64,000 nt of DNA, taken from Aureivirga sp. CE67. Lineage in GTDB: Bacteria > Bacteroidota > Bacteroidia > Flavobacteriales > Flavobacteriaceae. The notes beneath the pieces are model-generated. The model was not told where the DNA came from. It was given only the letters and a program-made list of their open reading frames with translations, and searched no databases. Position numbers and translations under genes: made by a program. This document shows positions 50,059 through 57,869 of this stretch, piece after piece. Location: assembly GCF_015767245.1 (NCBI RefSeq), contig NZ_JADOTV010000001.1, forward strand, positions 248,001 through 312,000, given 5' to 3'. Within the stretch, counting starts at the first letter, position 1. Each line of letters starts with the position of its first letter.

Positions 50059-50375
50059 TATTTACTTTATCACAATTTTGATATTTCTATGTTTGTTATA
50101 AACACTCATATGATACGATATATTCAAAATTCAAACCTTTACAACCTTTATTGTGTTTATACAAACTAAAGTCGGACTTGTGTACGTAAATATTTTAGAT
50201 CAAAAAGGCAGCATAAAACTGCTTCAACATTAATTTAAAAATAATTATCAGGTCAAAAATTTGTTGACAAAAACATTTATTGACTTCATGGAATTGATCT
50301 GCCTTGTTTTAAAAATTACAAACATTTTAAAATCAATTTCTTAATCTAAAATTATAACCTAAAGAAACTAAAATC
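50059..50375 (+). promoter_or_regulatory. 317-nt non-coding leader with two alternative hairpins
   Basis: No gene. AAAAAGGCAG (50203-50212) can pair either with CTGCTT directly after (50220-50225) or with CTGCCTTGTTTT at 50300-50311. Repeated TTGAC (at 50265 and 50281) is seen between them. It may be an attenuator-like leader of the copper lipoprotein gene, or just a spacer. Confidence 0.3.
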
Positions 50376-51233
50376 ATGAAAACGTTAAAATATATATTCC
50401 CGATCTTATTCAGTATTTTTTTCATCGCTTGTTCAAATGATGATGATGACGCAACTATAATTCCACCAAACACAGATGATTCTGTAGAACATCTAATGTT
50501 GGCTACTACTATTACAAACGATACACACGAAATTGAAGTTTATACAGAAGACGGAAAAATTCACCAAGGTTATACAGAATTTACTTTCAGACTAAAAGAT
50601 ATCGCTACAGAAACTTACATTTCTGATGTAGATTTTTCTTGGACTCCAGTAATGCAAATGCCTTCTATGCAACATTCTTGTCCTACTTCTTCAATTACAA
50701 AAGTTGCGGATTCTAAAGCACTCTATACTGCTTACGCTATTTTCCAAATGACTGGAGAAAACGGAATGGGTTGGACATTAAACTTTGAGTATACTACAGG
50801 AGGAGAAACTTTTGATGCTTCAAAAGAAATCAACGTAAAAGCTGCTACAAAGAAAAATGTTTCTGTTTTCATGGGAAGTAATGGAACTAAATACATTTTA
50901 GGTTTAATCCCTGCAAAATCAGAAATCGGAATCAATGATTTGACTTTAAGTTTACACAAAATGACAAGCATGATGCAGTTTGATGTAATCGAAGATCATT
51001 CTATTACTTTAGATCCAAGAATGCCTGCAATGGGAAATCATTCTTCAACAAATAATGTAAACCCTGTATTTGATGCTGCTTCAAAATTATACAAAGGAAA
51101 AGTTTCTTTAACAATGACTGGTTACTGGACTTTAAACTTCACTGTTTCTGATGCAGATGATACTTTAATCGCAGGAAATGAAATTACAGAAGACACACCT
51201 GAAAGTTCTGTAATGTTAGAAATCGAATTTTAA
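50376..51233 (+). CDS. Met/His-rich lipoprotein with two YtkA-like domains (copper-linked)
   Basis: The 285-residue protein is a lipoprotein (MKTLKYIFPILFSIFFIAC, Cys19). Two similar domains follow, each ending in a 'G-W-T-L-N-F' strand. Domain 1 (about 35-155) has VMQMPSMQHSCPTSS and GENGMGWTLNFEYT. Domain 2 (about 160-285) has LSLHKMTSMMQFDVIEDH, LDPRMPAMGNHSS and LTMTGYWTLNFTVSD. The clusters of Met and His are likely copper ligands. The fold recalls YtkA/FixH-like domains. It lies 114 bp upstream of the copper receptor gene, so it probably binds copper at the inner face of the outer membrane. Not a known named gene. Confidence 0.65.
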   Translation: MKTLKYIFPILFSIFFIACSNDDDDATIIPPNTDDSVEHLMLATTITNDTHEIEVYTEDGKIHQGYTEFTFRLKDIATETYISDVDFSWTPVMQMPSMQHSCPTSSITKVADSKALYTAYAIFQMTGENGMGWTLNFEYTTGGETFDASKEINVKAATKKNVSVFMGSNGTKYILGLIPAKSEIGINDLTLSLHKMTSMMQFDVIEDHSITLDPRMPAMGNHSSTNNVNPVFDAASKLYKGKVSLTMTGYWTLNFTVSDADDTLIAGNEITEDTPESSVMLEIEF

Positions 51234-51250
51234 TATTTAAATAAACGCTG

Positions 51251-51309
51251 CCCTTTTTATCATTTTTCCATCTAGAAAATCCCAGTTTTTTAGATGGAAA
51301 ACTAAAGGG
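51251..51309 (+). other. Intercistronic stem-loop between copper lipoprotein and receptor
   Basis: The outer arms CCCTTT (51251-51256) / AAAGGG (51304-51309) enclose an 11-bp perfect stem TTTTCCATCTA (51264-51274) / TAGATGGAAAA (51291-51301). There is no T-run, so it is more likely an RNA processing or stability element than a terminator. Confidence 0.6.
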
Positions 51310-51347
51310 TGACTACTACAAAACTAATCTGAAAAAATTCAGAAATC

Positions 51348-53339
51348 ATGAAAGCAATAGTAAGTATATTTCTTTTGCTAGGTTGTTTCTACACTAGTTT
51401 TTCTCAAGAACAAGAATTTTCAAAAGATTCTATTATAGAATTGGACGATGTGATTGTGATTGGAAAACGTAAATTCAACCACCAGAGATATGAAAAACCA
51501 CTAGCTTCTCTAGATGAATATTTAGAGAAATCTCGCAAAGTTTCGATGATTAAACGTGGAAATTATGCGTGGGAACCAACATTGAACAGCATGACAAGTG
51601 ATCGTCTTTCGATTACAATTGACGGAATGCAAATCTTCGGAGCTTGTACAGATAAAATGGATCCGATTACTTCTTATGTAGATATTTCAAACTTAAACGA
51701 ACTTCAAATTCATTCTGGACAAAAAGGAACCGAATTTTCAAATGCAATTGGTGGAGGAATCAATATGCAATTGAAAAAAGGAAAATTTATCGGAACTGGA
51801 TTTGGTGGAGCAATTGATTTAGGGTATGAAACCAATGGAAATGGAAAAACAACTGGAGCAGAATTAGATTATTTTGGTGATAAATTCTATTTTAAAGCAA
51901 ATGGAATGTATCGTGATTATGATAATTATGATGCTGGAGGAAATAAAGAAATTCTGTATTCGCAGTACAAAAAATATAATATTGCAATCAACACTGGAGT
52001 GCAAACTTCGGAAAATGGTGTTTTAGACGCTACTTTTATTTATGATGAAGCAAACGATGTTGGATATCCTGCACTACCAATGGATGTTTCTTTAGCGAAA
52101 GCACTTATTTCTTCTTTGAATTATACACATAAATATGACAGAGAAGAAGGAATTCTTTCTTGGGAAACAAAAGCATATTACAATACAATTACACACATAA
52201 TGGATGATTCTGCTCGTCCAAATCTTCAAGTTCGTATGGACATGCCTGGTTGGAGTTCAACATATGGAGCTTATTTTAAATTGAAAGGAAAAAAAGGAAA
52301 ACATAATTGGTTAGTAAATGCAAATACTTTCTACAACAGAGCTGAAGCAGAAATGACAATGTATGTAGACGGACAAATTCCGATGTATATGGTTACTTGG
52401 CCAGATTTAAGAACTTTTGATAAAGGAATTTACGGAGAAGATATTTATCAAATCAATAAAAATAGTTCTTTACAATTTACAGGACGAATTGCACATCACA
52501 CAAATGAAATCAAAGACGAACAAGGTTTTAAAAGTTTAGAGATTTTTTATCCTGGTTTAGAAAAAACTAGAAATCAGATGTTATTCAGTTCTGGAGTGAA
52601 TTATACTTTAAACAAAAATAATTTCACTTGGAATCTTGGAGCTGCGTATGGAGAAAGAGCTGCAAACACGAGTGAAGGTTATGGTTTTTTCTTGTTTAAT
52701 AGTTATGATAATTTTGATTATATCGGAAATTCTGATTTGGCAAAAGAAAAATCTGTAGAATTGAATTTCAAAACTGTTTATGAGAAAAATAAATTCTCTT
52801 TAGGTTTTGAAGCTTCTGGTTTTCAAATTTATGATTATATAATAGGTGTGGTTGATGAAGATTTGAGTCCGATGACACTTGGAGCGAATGGAGTTAAGCG
52901 TTATACTTCTTTGGAATATGCGAATTTATTTAACGCAAGTATTTTCACAAAAATTCCTTTGTATAAAGGTTTAGATTGGGAAGGAAATATTACATATTCT
53001 TATGGAGCTGATAATGATGGAAAAGCACTTCCGTTAATTAGTCCAATTTCTATGAAAAGTAAATTTTCTTACCAATACAAAAAACTTGGTTTAGAATTTT
53101 TAACAAAAGCCAACACAGATCAAGTTCGATTTAATGAAGCTTATGGAGAATCACAAACAAAAGGTTTCGTAGTTTTTGATTTAAATACTTCGTACAATCT
53201 TAAAATAAAAGAACAAAACATCTTCTTGAAAGCAGGAATCGAAAATATTTTTGATAAAGAATATACAACTTTCGCTGATTGGAACTCTATCCCAAGAAAA
53301 GGTAGAAGTTTCTTTATGAATATTTCTTATAAGTTTTAA
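51348..53339 (+). CDS. TonB-dependent copper receptor (NosA/OprC type)
   Basis: The 663-residue protein has a signal peptide (MKAIVSIFLLLGCFYTSFSQ) and a plug domain (DVIVIGKRKFNHQRYEKPL, then TSDRLSITIDGMQIFGACTD, KMDPITSYVDIS, IGGGINMQLKKG). A barrel follows, ending in GRSFFMNISYKF. The plug segment FGACTDKMDPITSY carries a CxxxM pair and the barrel segment TITHIMDDSARPN carries HxM, the CxxxM-HxM copper site known from OprC. NosA of denitrifiers is the same family and supplies copper for nitrous oxide reductase. Its place directly before the nos operon supports copper import for NosZ. A strong terminator follows 190 bp downstream. Confidence 0.88.
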   Translation: MKAIVSIFLLLGCFYTSFSQEQEFSKDSIIELDDVIVIGKRKFNHQRYEKPLASLDEYLEKSRKVSMIKRGNYAWEPTLNSMTSDRLSITIDGMQIFGACTDKMDPITSYVDISNLNELQIHSGQKGTEFSNAIGGGINMQLKKGKFIGTGFGGAIDLGYETNGNGKTTGAELDYFGDKFYFKANGMYRDYDNYDAGGNKEILYSQYKKYNIAINTGVQTSENGVLDATFIYDEANDVGYPALPMDVSLAKALISSLNYTHKYDREEGILSWETKAYYNTITHIMDDSARPNLQVRMDMPGWSSTYGAYFKLKGKKGKHNWLVNANTFYNRAEAEMTMYVDGQIPMYMVTWPDLRTFDKGIYGEDIYQINKNSSLQFTGRIAHHTNEIKDEQGFKSLEIFYPGLEKTRNQMLFSSGVNYTLNKNNFTWNLGAAYGERAANTSEGYGFFLFNSYDNFDYIGNSDLAKEKSVELNFKTVYEKNKFSLGFEASGFQIYDYIIGVVDEDLSPMTLGANGVKRYTSLEYANLFNASIFTKIPLYKGLDWEGNITYSYGADNDGKALPLISPISMKSKFSYQYKKLGLEFLTKANTDQVRFNEAYGESQTKGFVVFDLNTSYNLKIKEQNIFLKAGIENIFDKEYTTFADWNSIPRKGRSFFMNISYKF

Positions 53340-53399
53340 AAGTATTTCTAAATAGTAATACAACAATTTAAAATTAAAACAATTAACCTGTTTTTTATG

Positions 53400-53497
53400 A
53401 TTAAAAATGTTTATCGAAATTTAATCGACCTATTTTTAAAATTATAAAAATACAAGTCTTGATTTTTTTGGTTCGTTTTTTTATCAAGAAAAAAATG
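53400..53497 (+). repeat. Intergenic repeat C, short copy
   Basis: Reverse complement of the ends of 13271-13459: CAAGTCTTGATTTTTTTGGT, then TCGTTTTTTTATCAAGAAAA, plus ATTTAATCGACCTATTTTTA. The central hairpin of the long copy is missing, so this is a deletion derivative. Confidence 0.8.
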
Positions 53498-53530
53498 AAT
53501 GAAGAAACTATTAAAAACATTTCTTTGCTT

Positions 53531-53585
53531 AAAAAGTGTGTTGTTTATTCTTTGCCTTAATACAACACACTTTTTAAAAATATAT
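53531..53585 (+). terminator. Terminator after the copper receptor gene
   Basis: Perfect 14-bp arms AAAAAGTGTGTTGT (53531-53544) / ACAACACACTTTTT (53562-53575) with a 17-nt loop, within the 53340-53962 gap. This gap otherwise holds repeat C and the nos promoter and no gene. Confidence 0.75.
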
Positions 53586-53831
53586 TAATCACAATACTTT
53601 TTCTTAAAAATATTAGATAAAAGAATCATTTCACTTCTACTCTATTCTTTTATTTTAAAAACCTTTAAAAATCTTAATTTTAAGAAAAATTATTAAAATT
53701 TTATCTTAACCTTTTTTAACGAAAACACTAACAGTTAGGAATATTTTTTGATTAAATAAAACACTGATAATCAACAATAAAATCTCTATCTTTAAATATA
53801 TAAAGATTAAAAGGTCTTTTATTTTTACTTT

Positions 53832-53876
53832 TATGATTTATATCATATAATTGGCACTTTATCCATTCTAACTTTG
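53832..53876 (+). promoter_or_regulatory. CRP/FNR-type palindrome and promoter of the nos operon
   Basis: The palindrome TATGA-TTTATA-TCATA (53832-53847, centre 53839.5) precedes a TTG at 53851-53853 and the core TAACTTTG (53869-53876). The centre-to-core distance of 29.5 bp equals that at 49605. If +1 is near 53881, the site is centred at about -41.5. A leader of about 82 nt follows. Confidence 0.75.
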
Positions 53877-53881
53877 TAGTG

Positions 53882-53943
53882 TTCTAAAGCCAGAGAAAAT
53901 TTAGAATTCAGTTATAAATGTAAAACAATGAATTTGTTCATTG
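53882..53943 (+). other. Structured 5' leader of the nos mRNA
   Basis: Two perfect 7-bp stems: TTCTAAA (53882-53888) / TTTAGAA (53900-53906) directly at the predicted start, and CAATGAA (53926-53932) / TTCATTG (53937-53943) about 19 nt before the first ATG. Confidence 0.55.
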
Positions 53944-53962
53944 AAACTTCAAACCAATAAAA

Positions 53963-54451
53963 ATGAAAAGTGTAATTAAAATCACAACATTTTTGAGCAT
54001 GCTACTACTAATTATTAGCTGTGGCTCAAAAGAGGAAAAAAAGACACCTGTAGAATCTAAACCTGTAAAAACAGAAAAACCTGTAAAAATTAACACTTCT
54101 GAAGAAGGTACGAATCTACACTATAAAGGAGTTGGAGAAATCAAATCAGTTGAACTAGGAGCAATTGATCAGAAAATGGCAGAACAAGGAAAAGAAATCT
54201 TCACAGCAAAATGTTCTGCATGTCACAAAATCGGAAAGAAATTTATCGGACCAGATTTACAAAACGTAATGAAAAGACGTTCGCCAGAATGGGTAATGAA
54301 CATGATTTTGAATCCTGAAAAAATGACGAAAGAAGACCCAGTTGCGAAACAATTATTGATGGACTTCAACGGAGCTCCAATGGCAAATCAGAACTTGACA
54401 AAAGAAGAAACAAGAACTGTTGTTGAATACTTTAGAACTTTACAAAAATAG
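53963..54451 (+). CDS. Lipoprotein cytochrome c of the nos operon
   Basis: The 162-residue protein is a lipoprotein (MKSVIKITTFLSMLLLIISC, Cys20) with a Lys-rich linker and one class I cytochrome c domain from about residue 65. The haem site is IFTAKCSACHKIGKKFIGPD, the distal Met is in FNGAPMANQNLTKEET, and the helix EETRTVVEYFRTLQK closes the domain. Bacteroidota nos clusters often begin with such a cytochrome, which should pass electrons to NosZ. It lies 17 bp upstream of nosZ and is the first gene after the FNR-type promoter. No NosR-like electron-transfer protein is present in the window. Confidence 0.9.
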   Translation: MKSVIKITTFLSMLLLIISCGSKEEKKTPVESKPVKTEKPVKINTSEEGTNLHYKGVGEIKSVELGAIDQKMAEQGKEIFTAKCSACHKIGKKFIGPDLQNVMKRRSPEWVMNMILNPEKMTKEDPVAKQLLMDFNGAPMANQNLTKEETRTVVEYFRTLQK

Positions 54452-54468
54452 AATATAAAGTAAATATT

Positions 54469-56433
54469 ATGAAGAAAATAAATGGTTTAATCGGTTTAGT
54501 TATTGCAGGTCTCGTGATGTTAACGAGTTGTAATAACTCTGAATCTTCTCCTAAAAAAAGTGGAGGAGCTTTGAAATCTTCAGCTGCTGAAAAAGTATAT
54601 GTTGCTCCGGGTGAGCATGATGAATTTTATGCTTTTATTTCAGGAGGATTTAGTGGACAACTTTCTGTTTATGGTTTACCTTCAGGAAGATTATTAAAAG
54701 TAGTTCCTGTTTTCTCACAAGATCCAGAGAAAGCTTGGGGTTATAATGAAGAGACAAAACCAATGTTGAATACTTCGCATGGTTTTATTCCTTGGGATGA
54801 TGCCCATCACCCAGACATTTCACAAACGAATGGTCAAGTAGATGGTCGTTATGTTTATATCAATGCCAATAATACACCTCGTATTGCAAAGGTAGATTTA
54901 TCAACTTTTGAAACTACAGAAATTATTGAGGTTCCAAATAGTGCAGGTAATCACAGTTCTTCTTTCGTTACAGAAAACTCTGAATATGTTGTAGCCGGAA
55001 CTCGTTTCTCTGTTCCTTTCCCACAAAGAGATATGTCTATTAAAGATTACAAAGGTAATTTTAAAGGTGCTTTATCATTCATCAAATTAGATGAAGAAGA
55101 TGGAGGAATGGATTTAAGTTTCCAAATTATGATGCCAGGATTTAACTATGATTTATCGCACCCAGGACGTGGAAAATCTCATGGTTGGTTCTTCTTTACA
55201 ACATATAATACGGAGGAAGCAAATACTTTATTAGAGGTGAATGCATCTCAAAATGATAAAGATTTCATCGCTGCAGTAAACTGGAAAAAAGCAGAAGAAT
55301 ATATCAAAGCTGGAAAATTTAAAACTGTTCCTGCAAACTATGCACACAACGTGTATGACGAAAAAACACATACTGCAACTTCTACAATGAAAAAAGAAGT
55401 TAGAATTTTAGATCCAGCAGAATGTCCAGGTTTAGTTTATTTCTTACCAACTCCAAAATCTCCTCACGGATGTGATGTAGATCCAAGTGGTGAGTATATC
55501 GTAGGTAATGGTAAATTATCAGCAAACTTAACTGTGCACTCTTTCACAAAAATGTTGAAAGCTATTGAAGATAAGAAATTTGATGGAGAAGCTTATGGAA
55601 TTCCAATCTTAAAATTTGAAGATGTTTTAGCAGGAGTTGTAGAACAACCAGGATTAGGACCATTACATACAGAGTTTGATGGTAAAGGAAATGCTTATAC
55701 TACATTCTTTATTTCTTCAGAAGTTGTAAAATGGAAATTAGATACTTGGGAAGTTATTGACCGAAAACCAACATATTATTCAGTTGGACACTTAATGATC
55801 CCAGGAGGAAATTCAAGCAAACCATTTGGTAAATATGTGATTGCGATGAATAAAATTACAAAAGATAGATATTTACCAACAGGACCAGAGGTTACACAAT
55901 CTGCACAACTTTATGATATTACGGGAGAAAAAATGGAATTACTTCTTGATTTCCCTACAATTGGAGAACCGCACTATGCAGCAGGTATTCCAGCAGATTT
56001 AGTAAAACCAAGATCTAAACAATATTTCCCATTAGAAGAAAACGAGCATGAATATGCCGTGAAATCTGAAGCAGAAACTAAAGTTGTTCGTAAAGGAAAT
56101 GAAGTTCATATTTATATGACAATGATTCGTAGTCACTTCGCACCAGATAATATTGAAGGTGTAAAAGTTGGAGACAAAGTTTATTTCCACGTAACAAACT
56201 TAGAGCAAGATTACGATGTTCCTCACGGAATCAGTGTAATTGGAGCAAACACTTCAGAGTTATTAATTATGCCAGGGCAAACAGAAACATTTGTTTGGGA
56301 ACCTAAGCAGGTTGGTGTTTGGCCATTCTATTGTACAGACTTCTGTTCTGCACTTCACCAAGAAATGCAGGGATATGTTAGAGTTTCGCCTAAAGATTCT
56401 GACATTGACTTAAGCTGGACTCTAGGAGAATAA
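54469..56433 (+). CDS. nosZ: Nitrous-oxide reductase, clade II, Sec-dependent lipoprotein
   Basis: The 654-residue protein has a lipoprotein-like signal (MKKINGLIGLVIAGLVMLTSC) rather than a twin-arginine signal, the mark of clade II NosZ. The N-terminal propeller contains FYAFISGGFSGQLSVYGLPS and candidate CuZ His ligands in WDDAHHPDIS, NSAGNHSSSF, RGKSHGWFFF, KSPHGCDVD, GPLHTEFD, SVGHLMIPG and GEPHYAAGI. The C-terminal cupredoxin has the CuA set: His in DYDVPHGISV, and FYCTDFCSALHQEMQGYV with both Cys, His and Met. It reduces N2O to N2 in the periplasm as a terminal respiratory oxidoreductase, with electrons probably from the upstream cytochrome. Confidence 0.98.
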   Translation: MKKINGLIGLVIAGLVMLTSCNNSESSPKKSGGALKSSAAEKVYVAPGEHDEFYAFISGGFSGQLSVYGLPSGRLLKVVPVFSQDPEKAWGYNEETKPMLNTSHGFIPWDDAHHPDISQTNGQVDGRYVYINANNTPRIAKVDLSTFETTEIIEVPNSAGNHSSSFVTENSEYVVAGTRFSVPFPQRDMSIKDYKGNFKGALSFIKLDEEDGGMDLSFQIMMPGFNYDLSHPGRGKSHGWFFFTTYNTEEANTLLEVNASQNDKDFIAAVNWKKAEEYIKAGKFKTVPANYAHNVYDEKTHTATSTMKKEVRILDPAECPGLVYFLPTPKSPHGCDVDPSGEYIVGNGKLSANLTVHSFTKMLKAIEDKKFDGEAYGIPILKFEDVLAGVVEQPGLGPLHTEFDGKGNAYTTFFISSEVVKWKLDTWEVIDRKPTYYSVGHLMIPGGNSSKPFGKYVIAMNKITKDRYLPTGPEVTQSAQLYDITGEKMELLLDFPTIGEPHYAAGIPADLVKPRSKQYFPLEENEHEYAVKSEAETKVVRKGNEVHIYMTMIRSHFAPDNIEGVKVGDKVYFHVTNLEQDYDVPHGISVIGANTSELLIMPGQTETFVWEPKQVGVWPFYCTDFCSALHQEMQGYVRVSPKDSDIDLSWTLGE

Positions 56434-56506
56434 ATTAAAATTCAATCTCAAGAACTCTGGAAACAGGCGGTAAAACGCCGCCTGTTTTCTTTAAAATGAT
56501 GTTATT

Positions 56507-57088
56507 ATGAAAATCTCAAAACTAATGATGATTCTTGGAGCAATCTCCATTTTAGGATTATTCGTTTTTCCTCTTTGGAGAATTACATTAGAAGCTCCTC
56601 AATATCCAATTCCTTTGGCAATGGATATCTACATCAATGATTTTGCGGATGTTCATCCACATGATATTAAAAACATCAATTTGATGAATCATTATGTTGG
56701 AATGCAATATATCCCAGAATCTATTCCAGAGTTTACCATTTTCCCAATCGTTATTGCAGCGATGTCTATTTTAGGAATTGCTGTAGGATTTATCGGAAAG
56801 CACAAGTTATTCTTAGCTTGGTTTATTTTGATGCTAGTTTTAGCACTTGCAGGAATGTATGATTTCTATTTGTGGGAACACGATTACGGTCACAATTTAG
56901 ATCCGCATGCAATTATGAAATTTACGAATAAAGATGGTTCCATTATGGGATTTCAACCTCCTCTTTTTGGTTCTAAAGACATTCTAAACTTCAAAGCGCA
57001 TTCGTATCCACAACTTGGAGCAGCTTTCTTAGCAGTCGGAATGGCATTATCTTTCTTTTCTTTTTTTGTTGGAAAGAAAAACAAATAA
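56507..57088 (+). CDS. NosB-like four-helix membrane protein of the nos operon
   Basis: The 193-residue protein has four hydrophobic segments: LMMILGAISILGLFVFPLW, FTIFPIVIAAMSILGIAVGF, LFLAWFILMLVLALAGMYDF and LGAAFLAVGMALSFFSFFVG. Between the first and second is a His/Asp-rich periplasmic loop (FADVHPHDIKNINLMNHYVG); a second loop has WEHDYGHNLDPHAIMK. In clade II nos clusters a gene for a small membrane protein, named nosB, lies directly after nosZ; position and topology match, but I assign it by context. The His-rich loops suggest metal contact. Its role in N2O reduction is still unclear. Confidence 0.75.
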   Translation: MKISKLMMILGAISILGLFVFPLWRITLEAPQYPIPLAMDIYINDFADVHPHDIKNINLMNHYVGMQYIPESIPEFTIFPIVIAAMSILGIAVGFIGKHKLFLAWFILMLVLALAGMYDFYLWEHDYGHNLDPHAIMKFTNKDGSIMGFQPPLFGSKDILNFKAHSYPQLGAAFLAVGMALSFFSFFVGKKNK

Positions 57089-57249
57089 CGATTAGATGAT
57101 GTAAAAACTCGTTTAAGGTTTTAAAGCTCAATTCACCCTTGATTTTTAAACATTAAACAGTTTTTATTAAAAAAATAAATCACAATAAACTATAAAAATA
57201 ACTTTTATTAGAACTAACATTTTAAGTCTTATAAATAAAAGTTTGAAAA

Positions 57250-57281
57250 ACACACCCCTTGCCCCTCTCAAGAGGGGAATT
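57250..57281 (-). repeat. CCCCTCTYRAGAGGGG palindromic repeat, copy 5, inside the nos operon
   Basis: ACACACCCCTTGCCCCTCTC, then AAGAGGGGAATT, in the 247-bp gap between the NosB-like gene and nosL. The orientation equals that at 13627. Confidence 0.9.
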
Positions 57282-57335
57282 TAAAAAAGGAAAAAATTGA
57301 ATTGTGATAATTGTAAAAATTTAAAGTGAAAAGTG

Positions 57336-57767
57336 ATGCGAATATTAATCATAAGTTTAGTCATGTTGTTATTTATTTCTTGTGAAGTAAAACAACAACC
57401 AATCGAATATGGAAGCGATGCTTGTCATTTTTGTAAAATGACCATTGTAGACAAACAACACGCTTCTGAACTTGTTACAAATAAAGGAAAAGCTTATAAA
57501 TTTGATGCTATCGAATGTTTGGTTAATTATATCAATGAAGGTCAAATTTCTTCAGAAGATTTCGGACTTTTATTAGTTTCTAATTATCCAGAAAAAGATC
57601 ATTTGGTAGATGCAAAAACTGCTACTTATTTGATTAGTGAAAAAATCCCGAGCCCAATGGGATATAATCTTTCTGCTTTTGAAAAGAAAGAAGATGCAAC
57701 TGCAATGCAAAAAGCAAAAGGAGGACAAATTTTTACTTGGAATGAATTAATTGAAAAAATTAAATAA
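57336..57767 (+). CDS. nosL: NosL copper chaperone lipoprotein
   Basis: The ATG at 57336 (MRILIISLVMLLFISCEVKQ) gives 143 residues; a GTG one codon earlier is less likely. It has a lipoprotein signal with Cys16 and the NosL copper-site signature GSDACHFCKMTIVDKQHASE, plus YKFDAIECLVNYINEG. C-terminal TYLISEKIPSPMGYNLSAF contains a further Met. NosL delivers Cu(I) to apo-NosZ for CuZ assembly. It sits 248 bp downstream of the NosB-like gene, and nosD begins about 100 bp after it; the repeat at 57250 lies upstream. Confidence 0.93.
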   Translation: MRILIISLVMLLFISCEVKQQPIEYGSDACHFCKMTIVDKQHASELVTNKGKAYKFDAIECLVNYINEGQISSEDFGLLLVSNYPEKDHLVDAKTATYLISEKIPSPMGYNLSAFEKKEDATAMQKAKGGQIFTWNELIEKIK

Positions 57768-57869
57768 CCAAGTTTTCTAGAATTGTTTTATCGCATTTTG
57801 AAAACATTTTTTTTATGGAATTGTGATAAAATTATAAAGCATTTTTTAAACGAATTAATACGGATAAAG

